Of a stretch of 64,000 nt of DNA, positions 22,884 through 35,519 are shown in pieces; position 1 is the stretch's first letter, and each line of letters starts with the position of its first letter. A program made the position numbers and the translations under genes. The DNA comes from Pseudoscleropodium purum (taxonomy: Eukaryota > Streptophyta > Bryopsida > Hypnales > Brachytheciaceae): contig OZ017804.1 of the NCBI GenBank assembly GCA_963969395.1, positions 6,634,001 through 6,698,000 of the forward strand. The letters are read 5' to 3'. The notes under the pieces were generated by a model that saw only the letters and a program-made list of their open reading frames with translations, was not told where the DNA came from and did no database searches.

Positions 22884-25151
22884 CTACCAAGTTGCTGTTC
22901 TCGTCCTACGCAAACTACTCGGCTTCTCCACTCCAACAACCTTAGTTGCTGATTTAAAAATATCCATAATCTGCGAACATCAATCATTCAACCGAAATAA
23001 GTTTCAATATTTCGACACAACCACCATAAAAAAAAATCTAAAGAAGCCAAATCGATGAAGATGAACGCAACTATTGTGAGATGCAATCAGTACCTGTTTT
23101 TTCCTACGTTCTGCCTCTTCCTCCTGCAGCACAGGACAACAAACAGAGAAACAATCAGTCAGGGTATGATTCGGTCAACCAAACCATAGCAGAAACTTGG
23201 GTGAACCTCCAGAAGAGCCCCTATTTCATTTATTGATAAACACGGCAAACAAAACTTCAAGATTAATCTCCCTGAGAAACTCACACGGCATGGCAAGTAT
23301 AGTCTTAGTCACACACAAATTGATAAAAACAGAATGACCTAATTCCACTATATAAGCCAATAATCGAGGAACATCCCAAATAAAAAAGAGTAGGGATGGA
23401 AGGGATTGTAAGCCAGCAATAAGGTGGTACGTACAGATTTCCTGGATGATACCTGCTGCTTCCTCAACCTCATATTTTCCTCCTTCAACTGACTGACTTC
23501 AGCCTCCAACTCCACTGTGTAAGCCTGCAATGAAGCACGACATTAAACCTAAATACAGAAGATTTGAATCTGGTGAACTACACCAAGGTATCACTACAGC
23601 AAATCTATCTTATATCAAGCGGCATAGAGTTGTTACCTGCTTCCGAGCCCGAGATCGTGCAGCTGACTCTCTGTTTTTTATCATACGGCGCTGACGTCTT
23701 TCCACTACCTTCTCAACTGGACCATCTGGTCCTCTCTTTCTTCCACGCACAGTCCCGTCTAAGCCATAATGGATAGGCGAAAGGGACAACCCACTGCGAC
23801 CACCGTCGGAGTCAGGACTTGGTGGAGAGTTTGGAGCAAGGCCCATGTTGACAGTCATCCCACCTCCTAGGGCACCACCCAAGCCGATTGCCAATCCTCC
23901 GCCTGGCATGCCCCCGGCCATGCCAGGTCCCATGTTGCCCCCCATGGCTCCAGGCATGCCCATGGGGGCCATGCCAACCATTGGACCGGTCCCGTTTCCC
24001 ATTCGCTTAGCAGCCACATTCACATACGCAGCCTCAGCAGCTGCGTGTTGCTGTTGCAACATATGCTGTTGCTGGTGCAGTTGTTGCTGCGCCATACTCC
24101 GTAGCCAGTCAGCTTGCTGCTACAAGGAAGACAAATCAATATTTCGTGAGAAAAATCCCTGAACATCGTGTTCGAATGATGGAAGGCACGAATTGGGCAA
24201 GACCACGACGAAGTATTTCCGCAGTCCAAGTTGCGCTCATAGCAAATGCTTTCGCACTACAAAAAGCAGTACGTTTGAAGAAACATATGAGACCAAAGAA
24301 ACTGCAATGATATAACACAGAAAAAAGAAATGCTCCCAAGTAAATGCTCTAAGAAGAAGTTTCATTATTAATACCTGCTGCTGGTGTTGTTGAGTGGCAG
24401 CAGCCTGCTGGTTTTTGTTGTATTCATCTATCTGCATTGCTTCTATTGTAGCCTGACTAGGCATGACATTGGCTGGGGACAGTGACAACGTTGGAACAAT
24501 CTCTGCAGCCGATCTATCTCCGTGCACAGCTCTGGGTTTCTCTGCATTCCCCAAACCACTGACAAAAGCGCCAAATCCTTGAGACGCTACCTCCGAATCT
24601 TCTCGCATCACACCAGCCTTAACGAGAAAATCCTCCAAAGTCATCTCTCCAAACGTCTGCGTCCTATCTTGTGGGGAAGCCCCCACAGGAGGATCACCCC
24701 CACTCTCGGAATTTCCTGATGAACCCCGATGTATATCTTTCCACACTTCATCCACGGTTTTCCTGCTCAGCGTTCGGGGAAGAGTAATTGAGCCTTGCCT
24801 CTGTAAGCTTGGCTGTCTAGTAAGCATTCCGCCACTACCTTGCCCTGCATCTCCTACAGATCCCATGGCTGCAGCCATAGCTTGACTCTCCTCGGCAGTC
24901 CATATGTTTTTCAAAAACTCGTCCATGTTCATTGACCCGAAGTTCTTCCCTGGCTCAGTGAGTGCATTCTGAAACTCATCCAGAGTGAGAGAGTAGATGG
25001 AGGTCTGCCGAGCAAGCGAATTAAACCGACTGCCACCACCCGGCAAAGTGGAAGTGGCCAGGCCGTTGCTGACACTAGAAGAACTAGCTCCATTTGAAGC
25101 TGCTCCTGCTGGTCGAGTCTGCGCGTGCGGACTCAGAGGACGTGACCCCAT
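22884..25151 (-). CDS. Group A bZIP transcription factor (ABI5/ABF/AREB family)
   Basis: Coding exons on the minus strand: 25151-24375, 24119-23637, 23524-23453, 23123-23094 and 22970-22884. All are phase 0 with GT/AG junctions, giving 482 residues. These factors bind ABRE (ACGTG) elements and drive abscisic-acid and desiccation responses in the nucleus. The diagnostic blocks are present in order. C1 is at about 48-62 (RQTSIYSLTLDEFQ). C2 is at about 71-88 (GSMNMDEFLKNIWTAEE). RQPS and RQGS sites precede C3 at about 122-140 (SITLPRTLSRKTVDEVWKDI). A further acidic block lies near 168-185. The basic region is at about 400-420 (NRESAARSRARKQ), followed by a leucine zipper to about 454. RxxS/T sites in C1 and C3 are the usual SnRK2 targets. 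A Gln-rich stretch and a Met/Gly-rich stretch (about 300-345) separate C3 from the zipper. The C-terminal C4 block reads SLRRTRTATW instead of the usual LRRTLTGPW. The first in-frame ATG is chosen; upstream sequence in frame has no ATG. Confidence 0.9.
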
Positions 25152-27200
25152 TTCTTCCTGCCAAACAGGCTGGTTCTGAACCTCAGAGGCTGCTACCCTG
25201 CGGGCAGCACGATCTCGAGCCCGACTTCGGGCGTCTGGACCTGCCAGTGTAGCGAGCTTTAAATCACAGGGAACTGGCTGCAGATGACTAAATTTCACCC
25301 GAACGAGAGTATCTGACGCAATTCGGTACTCTCGGTAGACAAGGCGTAACCTCGCTCACGCCACTTGTAGAGAATCCTGAAGTTAAGAAAGTATGCATAT
25401 ACAACAGTAGGAATCGTCTGTGCTCCAACAAGGTGCAGTAATGAACCACATCAATTCTCCAATGCAAGGTCCATCATGGACTTCCCCGTCGTAGATCGGA
25501 CAAGGAATCTAGCAATTCCGCTTTCGCATTCGTTTCTTCTGTACATCACAGTCAGAACGTCAGCAATCCCAGCACATCCACCTTGATCCTTGAGCCTGAC
25601 CATGCGTTGACAGAAAGAAATCGACAGAGAGGACTCGCCACTACACTACTCCAACTCCCCCCTCCCCCAAATGAACATAAAATCGGACTCTAGAAAAGTG
25701 ACACATATCCATGCACGAAACATACCAAAAAGGCGAAGACCAATCTGTCTCCCCCAGTCTCGAGACTCACACTTGAACAATATTATCCTCTGAACATTCC
25801 ACGGTACAGATCGCCTAAAAAATAATCCTGATAAAGCCAGAAGACCACAGCTCCAGGATACCTCACTCACTGCACTAAGATGCCGGCCACGTAAGCCACA
25901 ACGACAGCAGAGACTCGCCATCTCGAATGACAACTCAACTTGATAGGGTAACCCGACTCACGTTCGAAATTAAACTGCAGGCAGGAAATAGGATAAAAAG
26001 AGGAAAACCAAGACAAGAACCACGACTTCTGGAAGACGAACCGTGCCGAAATTCACAACCGCCTGAGCCAAAGATTCATGACAAACAAATCGGAAGAGAT
26101 TCCCCATTCCCAAGTACGAAACCGCGACATGCAGAAAGCCAGAAACCTATCCCGGTGGACACAAAAAAAAATTAAAATACCTCACCACTAAATAATCCTA
26201 CCAATCTAAGCTCCTGGCTCACTTCATAACCACATCAAAGACGCTACAATGCACCACACTCCACAAGCAAGATTCTAACACCACACCACACCACACCAGA
26301 CATGCAACCCCCGTCCCCCCCACCCCCACCCCTAACTCCATCACCAAACCTCTCCCTAGGGCAGATACATCCTATGCACCTCCCTAAAACTCCAAACCCT
26401 CGCTCAATTCCAGAAACGCTCCCAAGAACTTCGATCACCCCCTCCAAATGGGAGCGCAGGGTTACACCCCCCACCCCCGCCCGCCCTAATCCCACATGCA
26501 ACAGCAGCTAAGAGACAGTCCTTCCACTCTTTAACTACGAGACTCACCTGGTGATCCCAACACACTGGTTCCCTAACATGCAAGTGACCACAGCGGAGAA
26601 TCTGCCAAGTAGCGTCCCGGCGGTGCTGACACACGAGAGGGGAGAGAGATTTAAGATGGACACGACGACGACGATGGAGATGAGAAGCCAAGTGTTGTAT
26701 CCCGAGGGACCGCCCGTACCTTGCAACTTGCCTTCCACCTTCCGCACTGTAGTCGTCGTGGTTTTGCGAGTTTAGACGTTCCCGTGAACCGGATCGGCTG
26801 GGAATTCGCTGGCGCACGGGTGGCGCCGCCTGCGACTGAGTGGAAGTGAGACAGAGAGAGAAGTGTTTGCCGTGGTGGCGATGGTGGAGACGGTGAGGGA
26901 GGACACTTGTTGGTGTGCGAGGGGAGAGAGACGGAGAGCGGCAGGGATGGCAAAGGAGGGGGGAGAGAGGGTGGGGAGCAGAGGACGGGACGGGAACGGG
27001 TTGGGACGGGTTGGGTAGGCGGGCGAATGCGGGGCGGAGGGGGGTCTCCCTGATTCTGCGCTTTTGATTCCTGGGGAGGAGAGGTGGCGCTGCATGGTGC
27101 TGCCACGATATTTTCGCTTTTGTCGAGTTTCTCTCTCCTCTCTCTTCTGGGGGGAGCTAGCCAGTCGCCGCTCTTGGAAATGCCACTTTTGCTTTTCCTG
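25152..27200 (-). promoter_or_regulatory. bZIP 5' leader with probable UTR intron, and promoter
   Basis: Reading the minus strand, a donor CAG/GTGAGT lies at 26548/26547 and a good acceptor (pyrimidine tract, then TTCAG) at 25377. This predicts a leader intron of about 1,171 bases and a second leader exon at 25376-25152. Upstream, 26,550-27,200 is GC- and purine/pyrimidine-rich, typical of a plant leader and promoter. Short open stretches here are overlapping low-complexity translations. The transcription start is not visible. Confidence 0.45.
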
Positions 27201-27758
27201 GGGTTTCAAATGTTAGGAACAATGAAGGAGGTTTATTTTCCCAATTGTTGATTGAAAATCAAAACTTCAAGCAAATAATGGGTCGCTATTTTAGAAAGTT
27301 TTCTAGTTAACTACAAGGAATAGCCAAAGAGTATCAATGAAAAACTTTTTTTGCATGGAAAAGTATAGTTAGTAGTTCGTTGGGTTCACATTTATTCTCA
27401 AACCTTGGTCATGAAGGTAGTTGCACCTCAAAATTAGTGGTTTTTTATTAGTAAAATTATGTAGTCTTGATTTTGTATGCCTTACGAACATCCTTGGCTA
27501 ATTGTATAGGAATTCAAGATTCTAGGAATGGTCAAATTGTTTATCATATTGAGTCTAAAGTCACTTGCAATATAAAGTAATGTGGGATGTACACTTATAT
27601 TGTATACAATTTTACAACTTATAAGTAAACATTATAATTTTCCACTCTTATTCTTAGGAATAATAATTGGTTGCCAATTCATTACCAATGCTATGGATGC
27701 ATGAGTGGTCCTAAGGCACGGGAAGTTGAAACAATTTGTCTAAAGCTCTAAACTTACC
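27200..27758. other. AT-rich DNA resembling 38.9-39.2 kb
   Basis: From about 27520 this stretch aligns loosely in direct orientation with 38970-39200. Shared words include 'ggaatggtcaaat', 'aagtcacttg' and 'atgctatgga.gcatgagt', then a CAATTTG motif. It may be the start of the motif-rich repeat described below, now split from the rest by the transposon at 27759-30296. Confidence 0.4.
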
Positions 27759-30296
27759 ACTACACTAAAATTGGTATATAGTGTTGGCTACACTAATTGT
27801 CAACAATAACACTAATTGTGATTTGCAATGTTAGTGTTAAAACATTATTTACTCATTTTAACACTATTTTAGCTCTATAGTAAAATTTGGTCATTTCAAC
27901 ATTTTAATGAGAGTGCATTTAGTGTTAGATGGGAACAAAATATAGATGTTGGAATGGTGGCAGAAAAGTAGTATATGAAATGTTGAAATAGACAATGAAA
28001 TGCTGAAGTAGACAATGAAATGCTAAAATGCTAAAATAAATAATGATATGTTGAAATGCTAAAATAGACAATGAAATGTTGAAATGTTGAAATTTCTTAT
28101 AGTATATATATAAGTTGCTAAATATAGCAACAACCAAAAACACAACATAATAATCTTAGCTCTAGGTCAAAAATTTAAGGAAATAAATTGTAAAATATCA
28201 AAAGGACTTTTAAACTACCCTATTGAAATTGGGTAGTTCTTGCTTTTGGAAGTATTGCAAATGTTTTGCAGTTATTTCTTGAAGATGTGGAAACAATTGT
28301 TCTACACTCCAAGATCCATCAAATCTTAATGCCAAGCCACAACAAACCATTGTTTTTCTAGCATAGGACATGTTGTCACAATTCACCTCTCGATTAACAT
28401 CTTCTATACTATCAATAGTCAATTGTAGGAAATAATGTTTCCTAAGATTTGTTAAGTTCTCTAACCATTGTTCATCTACCTAGGGTGCATTTTGCCAAGC
28501 ATTTTTGTTGTATCAACTCAATTTTGTTGGCTTCCCACCGTCTTGTCCATACATCTTTGATTTTTGAAATGAGGAATGTATCTGTTGGTTGGCAAAGGTG
28601 AGTAGAACATAGAGGCAAAAATTTGAAAATTGTATTTTTTGGCAATTAGAACGACAGCTAATTTAGGGGTCACAATGTAGCCACTACAATTATCAAGCCA
28701 TATGATCTTCATGTGTTGATGAAGATTAGCTTGATATGCACGAGGTTTCAGAAAGTATTTGGAGAAGATGGCTTGGTCCATCCAACCTTTAGGGCCCGTT
28801 CTATAAAAAATCCCAAGAATATTATCAATTAAAACCTATATAAGATAGCTTCTATTTTCATTTGAGAAAATGAGCATAAGAGATTCTATTGTGGCACAAC
28901 GACTGCCTAAAATGCAAAGTACCATGGTCATAGACTCCCCACCCGTGACAACTTTAACATATTTGATAGTTGTATCTCCCCCAAATTCTAAAGTTTGGCC
29001 ATTGTCAAGATTGACAACAAAATGCGTTTCATCCAAGTTTTTCAAGAGATTTTCATTAAATTCTTTAGATGAAAATCCCCTTTGCAAGACCTCCAAATGA
29101 TAGGTAGTTTACATTTCGATTTGAAGCTCTTTTTCAGAGCTACAAGTCAAACAACCACATTGGAATAGAAGGACTATATTGTGGTTATTTATGAATTGAT
29201 GGACCCAATTCGTTGTGATTTTATTGACCAACAAAATATCATTTTTGGGATTAACAGAATGAGCTATGAAAATGGACTCAGAAGCTACAAGAATGGAAAG
29301 GGCCAATTCATAAAGTAGGTGAGAGGAAAATTTGACACCTAATTTATAGAGGCAGTTGAATTCTTCAAGTAATATAGGGTACAAATATTGCACCTATTCA
29401 TTCTTTTTTATACCTCGATTTGATCTAGCTTTTGGAGAATGGCGCCTCTTTTTGTCCAATCAACTTTAACTATAAGAGAATGGAGTGATGTGGCCTACAA
29501 TATCTTTATGGAATTGGTGACATTGTTGCCACCAATGGTTGGCTTTCATGAGGTTGGTAGGGTGTCGGCCACAAAAATATTCTGGAAATGCTAGAATGAT
29601 CCAAAGATGGAGGCTAGCGAAGCCGTGAACGATGACATGTTTGACCATCCAAGAAGTGACAGATTGGTAAGTGGCAAGGCTCGAAACTTGTTGAAAACGG
29701 CAGGGAGGGGCATTAGGACGAATTGCGGCAAGTGGGAGGCGGTCTATGGTTGGCTACAAAAAAAAGTAAAAATGTGGTTGTAAAAAAAAATGGTGACAAA
29801 AAAAAACTCAGAGGAAATAGAGGAAAGAAAGACAAATTCAATGGTGTTATCTAATGTTCAATCTCATATCCTAAGAAAAAGATAGCTGCAGGAGCATTTG
29901 AATTCGAGGCAAGAAACTATGGAGTATACCCTCCATAGTTGGGGAAGGAGTGATGAACCAGAGAGCTCTCCACCTCCCCTCACAATCTCTTCAAGGTGGT
30001 CACCGGATAAGGAAAGAGCAGAATAAGGAAGCAAGTTAAGAGAGAGTTTTCTAGAGAAAGGAGGCAAAAATAGAGTTTCCTAGAGAAGGGCCAGAGTTTA
30101 ATGGCAAGGAGCAAAAGTTGAGGTTTTCAAGGAAGGGTAGCAAAAAATAGAGTTTTCCAGGGAAGCGCTAGAGTTTGAAGGTAGGAGTTAAATACCCCAA
30201 CACTATTTACACATAAATTGAAAAATAATGTTGGAGGTAAAAAATAGGGAACAACACTAATTATCATCCAACACTATTTACCAATTTTAGTATAGT
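27759..30296 (-). mobile_element. 2.5-kb TIR DNA transposon with DDE transposase relic
   Basis: The ends are inverted repeats of at least 29 bp beginning ACTAYACTAAAATTGG and ending TAGTGTTGG, with two mismatches. AACACTA/TAGTGTT words repeat inside both ends as subterminal repeats. The minus strand carries a broken transposase. A clear target duplication was not found; CTTAC on the left versus CTCAC on the right is the best candidate. The superfamily is uncertain: the catalytic core is DDE_1-like, but the termini are not ones I recognise. Confidence 0.7.
28440..29660 (-). pseudogene. DDE-superfamily transposase, disrupted
   Basis: One frame reads from about 29650 to 28580 with several stop codons, including ones at 29109-29111 and 28836-28838. 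The first catalytic Asp is in DETHFVVNLDNGQTLEFGGD, and the second in KIIWLDNCSGY after a RTGPKGWMDQ motif. Near 28,580 the frame shifts by one base. The continuation in the other frame holds the third Asp, followed by a KIKDVWTRRW stretch. The motifs match DDE_1/CENP-B-like endonucleases. Stops and the frameshift make it non-functional. Confidence 0.75.
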
Positions 30297-32160
30297 CTCA
30301 CTTGACTTCTAAGTGGTCAAGTAACCAAACAATTAATCAAACAAACCACTCAACAACCACCAATTTTCGTCCTATTACAAACTTTGCTATCATCTAATTG
30401 ACAATAAGACTAGACTATATTAGAACTTTCTTGAAAACCAATGTAAATCTTAACTCATAGACAATTGGTCTGATTTGAACTTCTCTTATAAATTATTTCA
30501 TCCCAAATTTACAATCACTACTAAAATCTCATGTTTTTTATGACAAATTTTTCTAGACATCCACCTATTTTCTTATTAACAACATCAAACATAACAACAA
30601 AATGTTACATTTGACATTGTCATTAACATGAAAACATGTGGATGTTTAAAATAATCTATAGTAAAAAATACAATTTTTTTTAATAATGAATGTATGACAA
30701 ACCACTCTAATAATTGTTGCAAAGATTAGATTATGGCACTTTATAATGCTACACATTGGTTGTACAATGTTAACAATTGAATTGCCATATAGAATTTTCA
30801 ATACAATTTATTTCCGATTTCATGACAAATTGTCTATGCTCACACATATTAACACCCACAACTATATTCTCACATTTTAATCTCTATATACCAATATTCT
30901 TTACAATTCGCTTTTATGGTCAAAATCAACAATTTTTCTAGTCTAACCACCCTAAAGACTTGACCAACTTGGTTTTGGTAGTTCACAACAAACTTGGAGG
31001 TATTATTTCAAAAAGCTCCTAAAGTTAGATCACATGGTGCTCTTTAATAAAGAATAAATTATCACCTGCCACAAGTGCATCTTCAATTGTTTTGACAACT
31101 AAGCTCACTCCAAATTGTCAAGCATACAAATGAGCTTGTTAGTTTGCTTTACACCACCATCTTCATTTGAAAGATCCACTATAAACTCTATTGATTAACT
31201 TTTGATTCTTTTCCCAATTCAAAATTGTCCTTTGTTCAATTTTTTTATACTTCTTTGATAAACTAAATTGATTATCTACGTTTATTTTACATGAAATTAA
31301 TCTCTCATACAAATTTCGACAATCACTCGAGGGGGTAATTTCTATATAAGCTAACAATTGGTCACTCATAGACTAAATAGACAACAACAATCCATTCTTA
31401 CCATGCCATGCTTTTTAACTTTCAACATACAAGCATATGCACAATGGCAAGTGGCAATTAGTCAATAGAATTTACATGCAAATTGCCAAATGTTATATAA
31501 TTCAAATACATTGTTACTTCCGTAAATCATTTAACAACAATCTTAATACTTTTCCACGAACTCCATCTTTTCTTTACATCAATTTGTCAAGTCTACTTTC
31601 ACTCCAAATTGTATGATCCAAATTTTCTCCTTCACAATGTAATTCAATTCAATTTCACTTAACATAATAATAAATGCAAATTGCTCAATCTATAAACAAT
31701 AAAATAAAATCCACATACAATAAATTCATTTCAATTACAACTCCTATAGCTTATAATATCAATTAAACAATTAGCTTGAACACATGCAACATGATCACAA
31801 TAGACAATTTGCCACTCCTATTCAATTTAGTCCAACTTTCAATCAATTCCAATTTGACTAATAAATGGTCCAATTTTCCTACACAACCATTGTTGATAGA
31901 CAATTTGTTCGATGCACCCATACAACAATAAGTCCAATATGTAGTCCAATCACTAAACTAATACTATAAATTGTCAAATTTCACACACCAAGTTACAACA
32001 ACAAATTGTTGTATAGGTTAGATACAATAAACTTAGGAATTTTCTTCATTGTTGTTACAACCACTTTGCCTAAATTCTTTCTTCTAGTGCCCCTTGCATG
32101 CATTGTGCGACACTTCTAGTTACCAAAATTTGTGGAGGTGTTACTCCTCTTGTCTTAAAC
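30297..32160. repeat. AT-rich block with GACAAWTTGTC-like motifs, left part
   Basis: Variants of the near-palindrome GACAATTTGTC/GACAAATTGTC recur, for example near 30823, 31576, 31802, 31897 and 32003, among short CAA/TTG-rich words. No coding sequence is recognisable. The same motif fills 39172-41101. Confidence 0.55.
32150..32160 (+). repeat. Target-site duplication TTGTCTTAAAC, left copy
   Basis: The same 11 bases occur in direct orientation at 38705-38715, immediately outside the inverted termini of the 32161-38704 element. Confidence 0.65.
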
Positions 32161-32879
32161 CAATGGTGCTAGTATGTGAGTATGAAAATGTGAGTATGAA
32201 AATGTGAGCATGAAAATGTAAGCATGTGAGTTTCAAGCATATATATAAGTAGATATACTACAACCTTATATTGAAGGTGCTTACAAGATAAACACCTATA
32301 ATATAGGTACTTTGATTATAGTTATACCATACCATAGTACCTCTTCAATTTTGGCAAAACTGAATTGTTTGTAAAGATATTGTAATTTCAGAAAATTATA
32401 ATGATAATTGCCGAAAATCTTGAAAATTTACAACGTTGATTGTCGAAATCAATGGAAATATGTGACAAAGGTAGCTGCACCCATAACCATGTTATTAAGG
32501 ACTTTTGTGTATCAAAAAAAATTGATAAAGCTTCAAAATTATATTGTAAAGTTAGCAAGAGAAAACCAAAAATATTGGCATCAATTGCTAAATCACAATC
32601 ACAACCATGTATTCACCAAAAAATTTCAAAGTGCAAAATCAACAAAAATGTGTACTTGTTTGTAGGCTATGCTAAAATAGAAGGGAGTTGCATACTTCAC
32701 TACTTTGTGATAGTCTAATACTAGTCTCATGAAGTTCTATATTAGAGAGATAATAATTAGTAATCCATATGTAAAGTGCCCAAAATATTATGCTAAGGGT
32801 ATTCTAAGGCCGCGCATGTGAAATATTAAAAGCTGAGATGCCGAAATTGAAACTATCCATGTGCTGTCACTGAACCGCA

Positions 32880-35515
32880 CTCAAGTACCTTGCCACGCAA
32901 TACTTGTGGCCCTAGAACCACTAAAGAAGTCGCCCACCTCCAATGTTCCTAATCTTCTCTCTATTGTTGGTGAACCAATCCTTGTTGATGTTGCACCCCA
33001 ATCCCGCCAACATTGACTCCCTGCTTTTAATGTTATTGACCCACCTTCAATAAGAACTTGCAATGTCTTCGAAGCTGACACACTCCCTTCATCCGAAACT
33101 GATCTATAGTTGCTTGCCTCCTTTGATCTTGTGGTAAGCTTAGCTGTTGAAGGCATTGTTGTAAGTGCTCGTTAGATTCTTTCATGTCCTTGGTGCTCCC
33201 ACCAATTTCAAACTCACCTGTCAAGAGACTGCTACGCCGGCGCCTTCGCAAATCAAGTTCGGCAATTCTCTAAGCTTTTTTAGTTGCCTTCTATGCTTTT
33301 TCACATTTATGGTTCACTTTCTTACGCTCAACCTAAATACAACACATGAACTTTTCACCTTCTTGGCGAGCCTTCTTCTGCTCACATTGTACCTTCCTTT
33401 GCTCTACTTGCAATTTGCGTTCTTCCCGTTTCCTTGCGATGACTGCCTTTTTTGTTACTTTTGCAGTCATTGCAGTAATGTAGTCTTCTAAGGTCATCAA
33501 GATTAACTTGGAATAATCAACTACGGGCTCTCCACCTTTTGCTTGTCTACAATTTTGATGATGCACTTGTGGCAATGGAAATAGATTGGCCAATGTTGAA
33601 GCACATGCTTCCTCTCCTTTCGATTTTGTGCTCTTGGAGAAATCATGATCGGACTCTGTGCTTGACTCCACGAAGTACTGCTGCCATGGAGATTGAGTCC
33701 TGGGGATACAATCCATCTACTATTGTGCAATTTCGAAGATACAATCTATTTTGACCTCCCTAGTCTCGGGAATGCAGTCCTGCGCCTCTTCATCAATGTC
33801 GTCAATAAACTCCTCTTGCTCTCCATCATCTCCATAGCACGCATTGGGCTTCATGTAAGCGTTCATTACAGTCGGATCTAAGGGCTAGGTGCCAATGGTA
33901 GAAAATCCTTTCTTTATTTTTTCTAAGGTGAGTGCTTTTTTTTAATTCTAAAGACACCCACTCTGAAAAGTCTTGCTTGCTTGCTCCTTTCCCTTTGTTG
34001 TCTATGGTTCATTTGTCTCTGCATGTTCAAAATGCTACTTTGAACAGTTTGAATATACTAACATCAAGGGGTTGCAATTTATGACTTGTGTGGCTAGGTA
34101 ATGTGATAATGTCAAGGCCCTATTTTGTGGCTTTCTAGACGACCTCAAGTATTCCATGGGATCTATGACCGTCTAGAATTAATAGGTGTCTATTGTCATG
34201 TAAAATCCTATATCTCTCTTTTATAATAGCTAGGAAGTGAGTGATCTAGGTAGAAAACAAATAGATAGTCATTCAACCCTTTGGCTGCATTGCCATGCAA
34301 GCACCACGTTCACATTTGATAATGAAGTTCTGAAGTTTGTGTTTACCTTTGAAAATGTAATAGTTTGGGATGTAATGACCTGCTACGTTCACGCATAAGA
34401 AGATTGTAACGTGTTCTCTACTATTTGGAATCGCTTGATGTACAAATTTGCTACCATGTTGTACAAACACAAGAGTCCCCCCTCCATTCTTGCCTACTTA
34501 TACTCCTAACTCATCTACATTCTAAATGTGAGATGGTAGATATCCATGTTGCTCATATGCTTGTCCTAGATTCTCGTATAAAGAAGTTACACTACTAGGA
34601 TTTAATCCCCTTATTTGCCCCTCCTCCAATCCCTGTGGAGATCTCAAAGTAAGTTTCAGATGACAATTTTGGAACCACCAAAGCTAGCCATGTCCAGGGA
34701 TGCCCTCTTTGAAGAGCGTCCAACATTCTTATGTGATCTCTGTAACTTTCTTCCTAAGCTCAATGACTGTGATGGGATGTGCGTGTTCTTGCATTTCAAG
34801 CATCCAATTGACAAGTGCAGTTTCTTTGTCTATACTCAAGACTCCTTGACAACCTTTCTTCCGTTGTAGTGTTTGTCCATGAACATAATCTTTGAGGGAT
34901 GACTGTAGGATTCAGAAGTCCCTAGCAACTGTGGTGAATGGGTTGTAAGCATCTACTACAACTAATGTTGCTACGAGTTGTGTGTTGGTCCATGTTCAAG
35001 TGCGGCCCTTACTTAGCCTTCGCCTAGTATTTTTCATCGGACCAAGCCTTCTTGTGTAGTTGATGTTTACTAAGGTCGATAGTCTCTTGCTTCTCATTCG
35101 GCCCAATGCAACTTCCCCACCTTTAGCATTGACTCACCTTTCAAAGTTGTCGCCTCTACTTCAATCTCCCACCACACCTCACTCTAAAAAGTAGCCGAAG
35201 TTGTGGATGTTCAGTTGATGGCCGAAAGCTCCTAGTTCATCAATCAACACCTCTACACCCTAGCTGTTTAAGTTGCCCGCCACGGCATGTTCGTCTTGCA
35301 CCCCTCCCCGCCATCCTCTCCAACTCGATTGTGTTGCATGTGTGGCTGCAAGTCTTGCAATTTCGAACTATAGCTCCTAATTAGTGTGGTTTTTAGGAAA
35401 CGAAGAGTAGCCACCTTGTCTTGGAAGTCCATAAGACTAGAGCTTGGGTGCCCATGGTTCGTGAGCATCCTACATATTGTAACAATAATGCTTGCCTTTT
35501 TTGATTGAATCAAAC
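32880..35515 (-). pseudogene. Tigger/pogo-like DDE_1 transposase, disrupted
   Basis: Reading the minus strand, a degraded helix-turn-helix-like region precedes the catalytic core. The core has NVDELGV (about 34500-34527), GSKFVHQAIPNSREHVTIFL (about 34390-34460), LLILDGHRSHG (about 34155-34190) and LPSHTSHKLQPLDVSIFK (about 34045-34100), so all three catalytic Asp residues remain recognisable. Downstream follow SEWVSLELKKALT and a long charged coiled-coil tail (about 33333-33716) rich in Arg, Lys, Glu and Gln. Many in-frame TAG and TGA codons interrupt it. The N-terminal third is too decayed to place exactly. It lies inside the long-TIR element and may be its own nested transposon. Confidence 0.75.
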
Positions 35516-35519
35516 ATGA

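Noticed and set aside
24237..25298. Longer bZIP N-terminus starting at 25298
   Set aside because: The codon at 25298 is GTG, not ATG. The first in-frame ATG is at 25151 and gives a protein matching family length before the C1 block.
26244..27209. Several overlapping open frames upstream of the bZIP
   Set aside because: They are Pro/Ser/Arg-rich translations of simple GC- and CT-rich leader DNA, overlapping on both strands.
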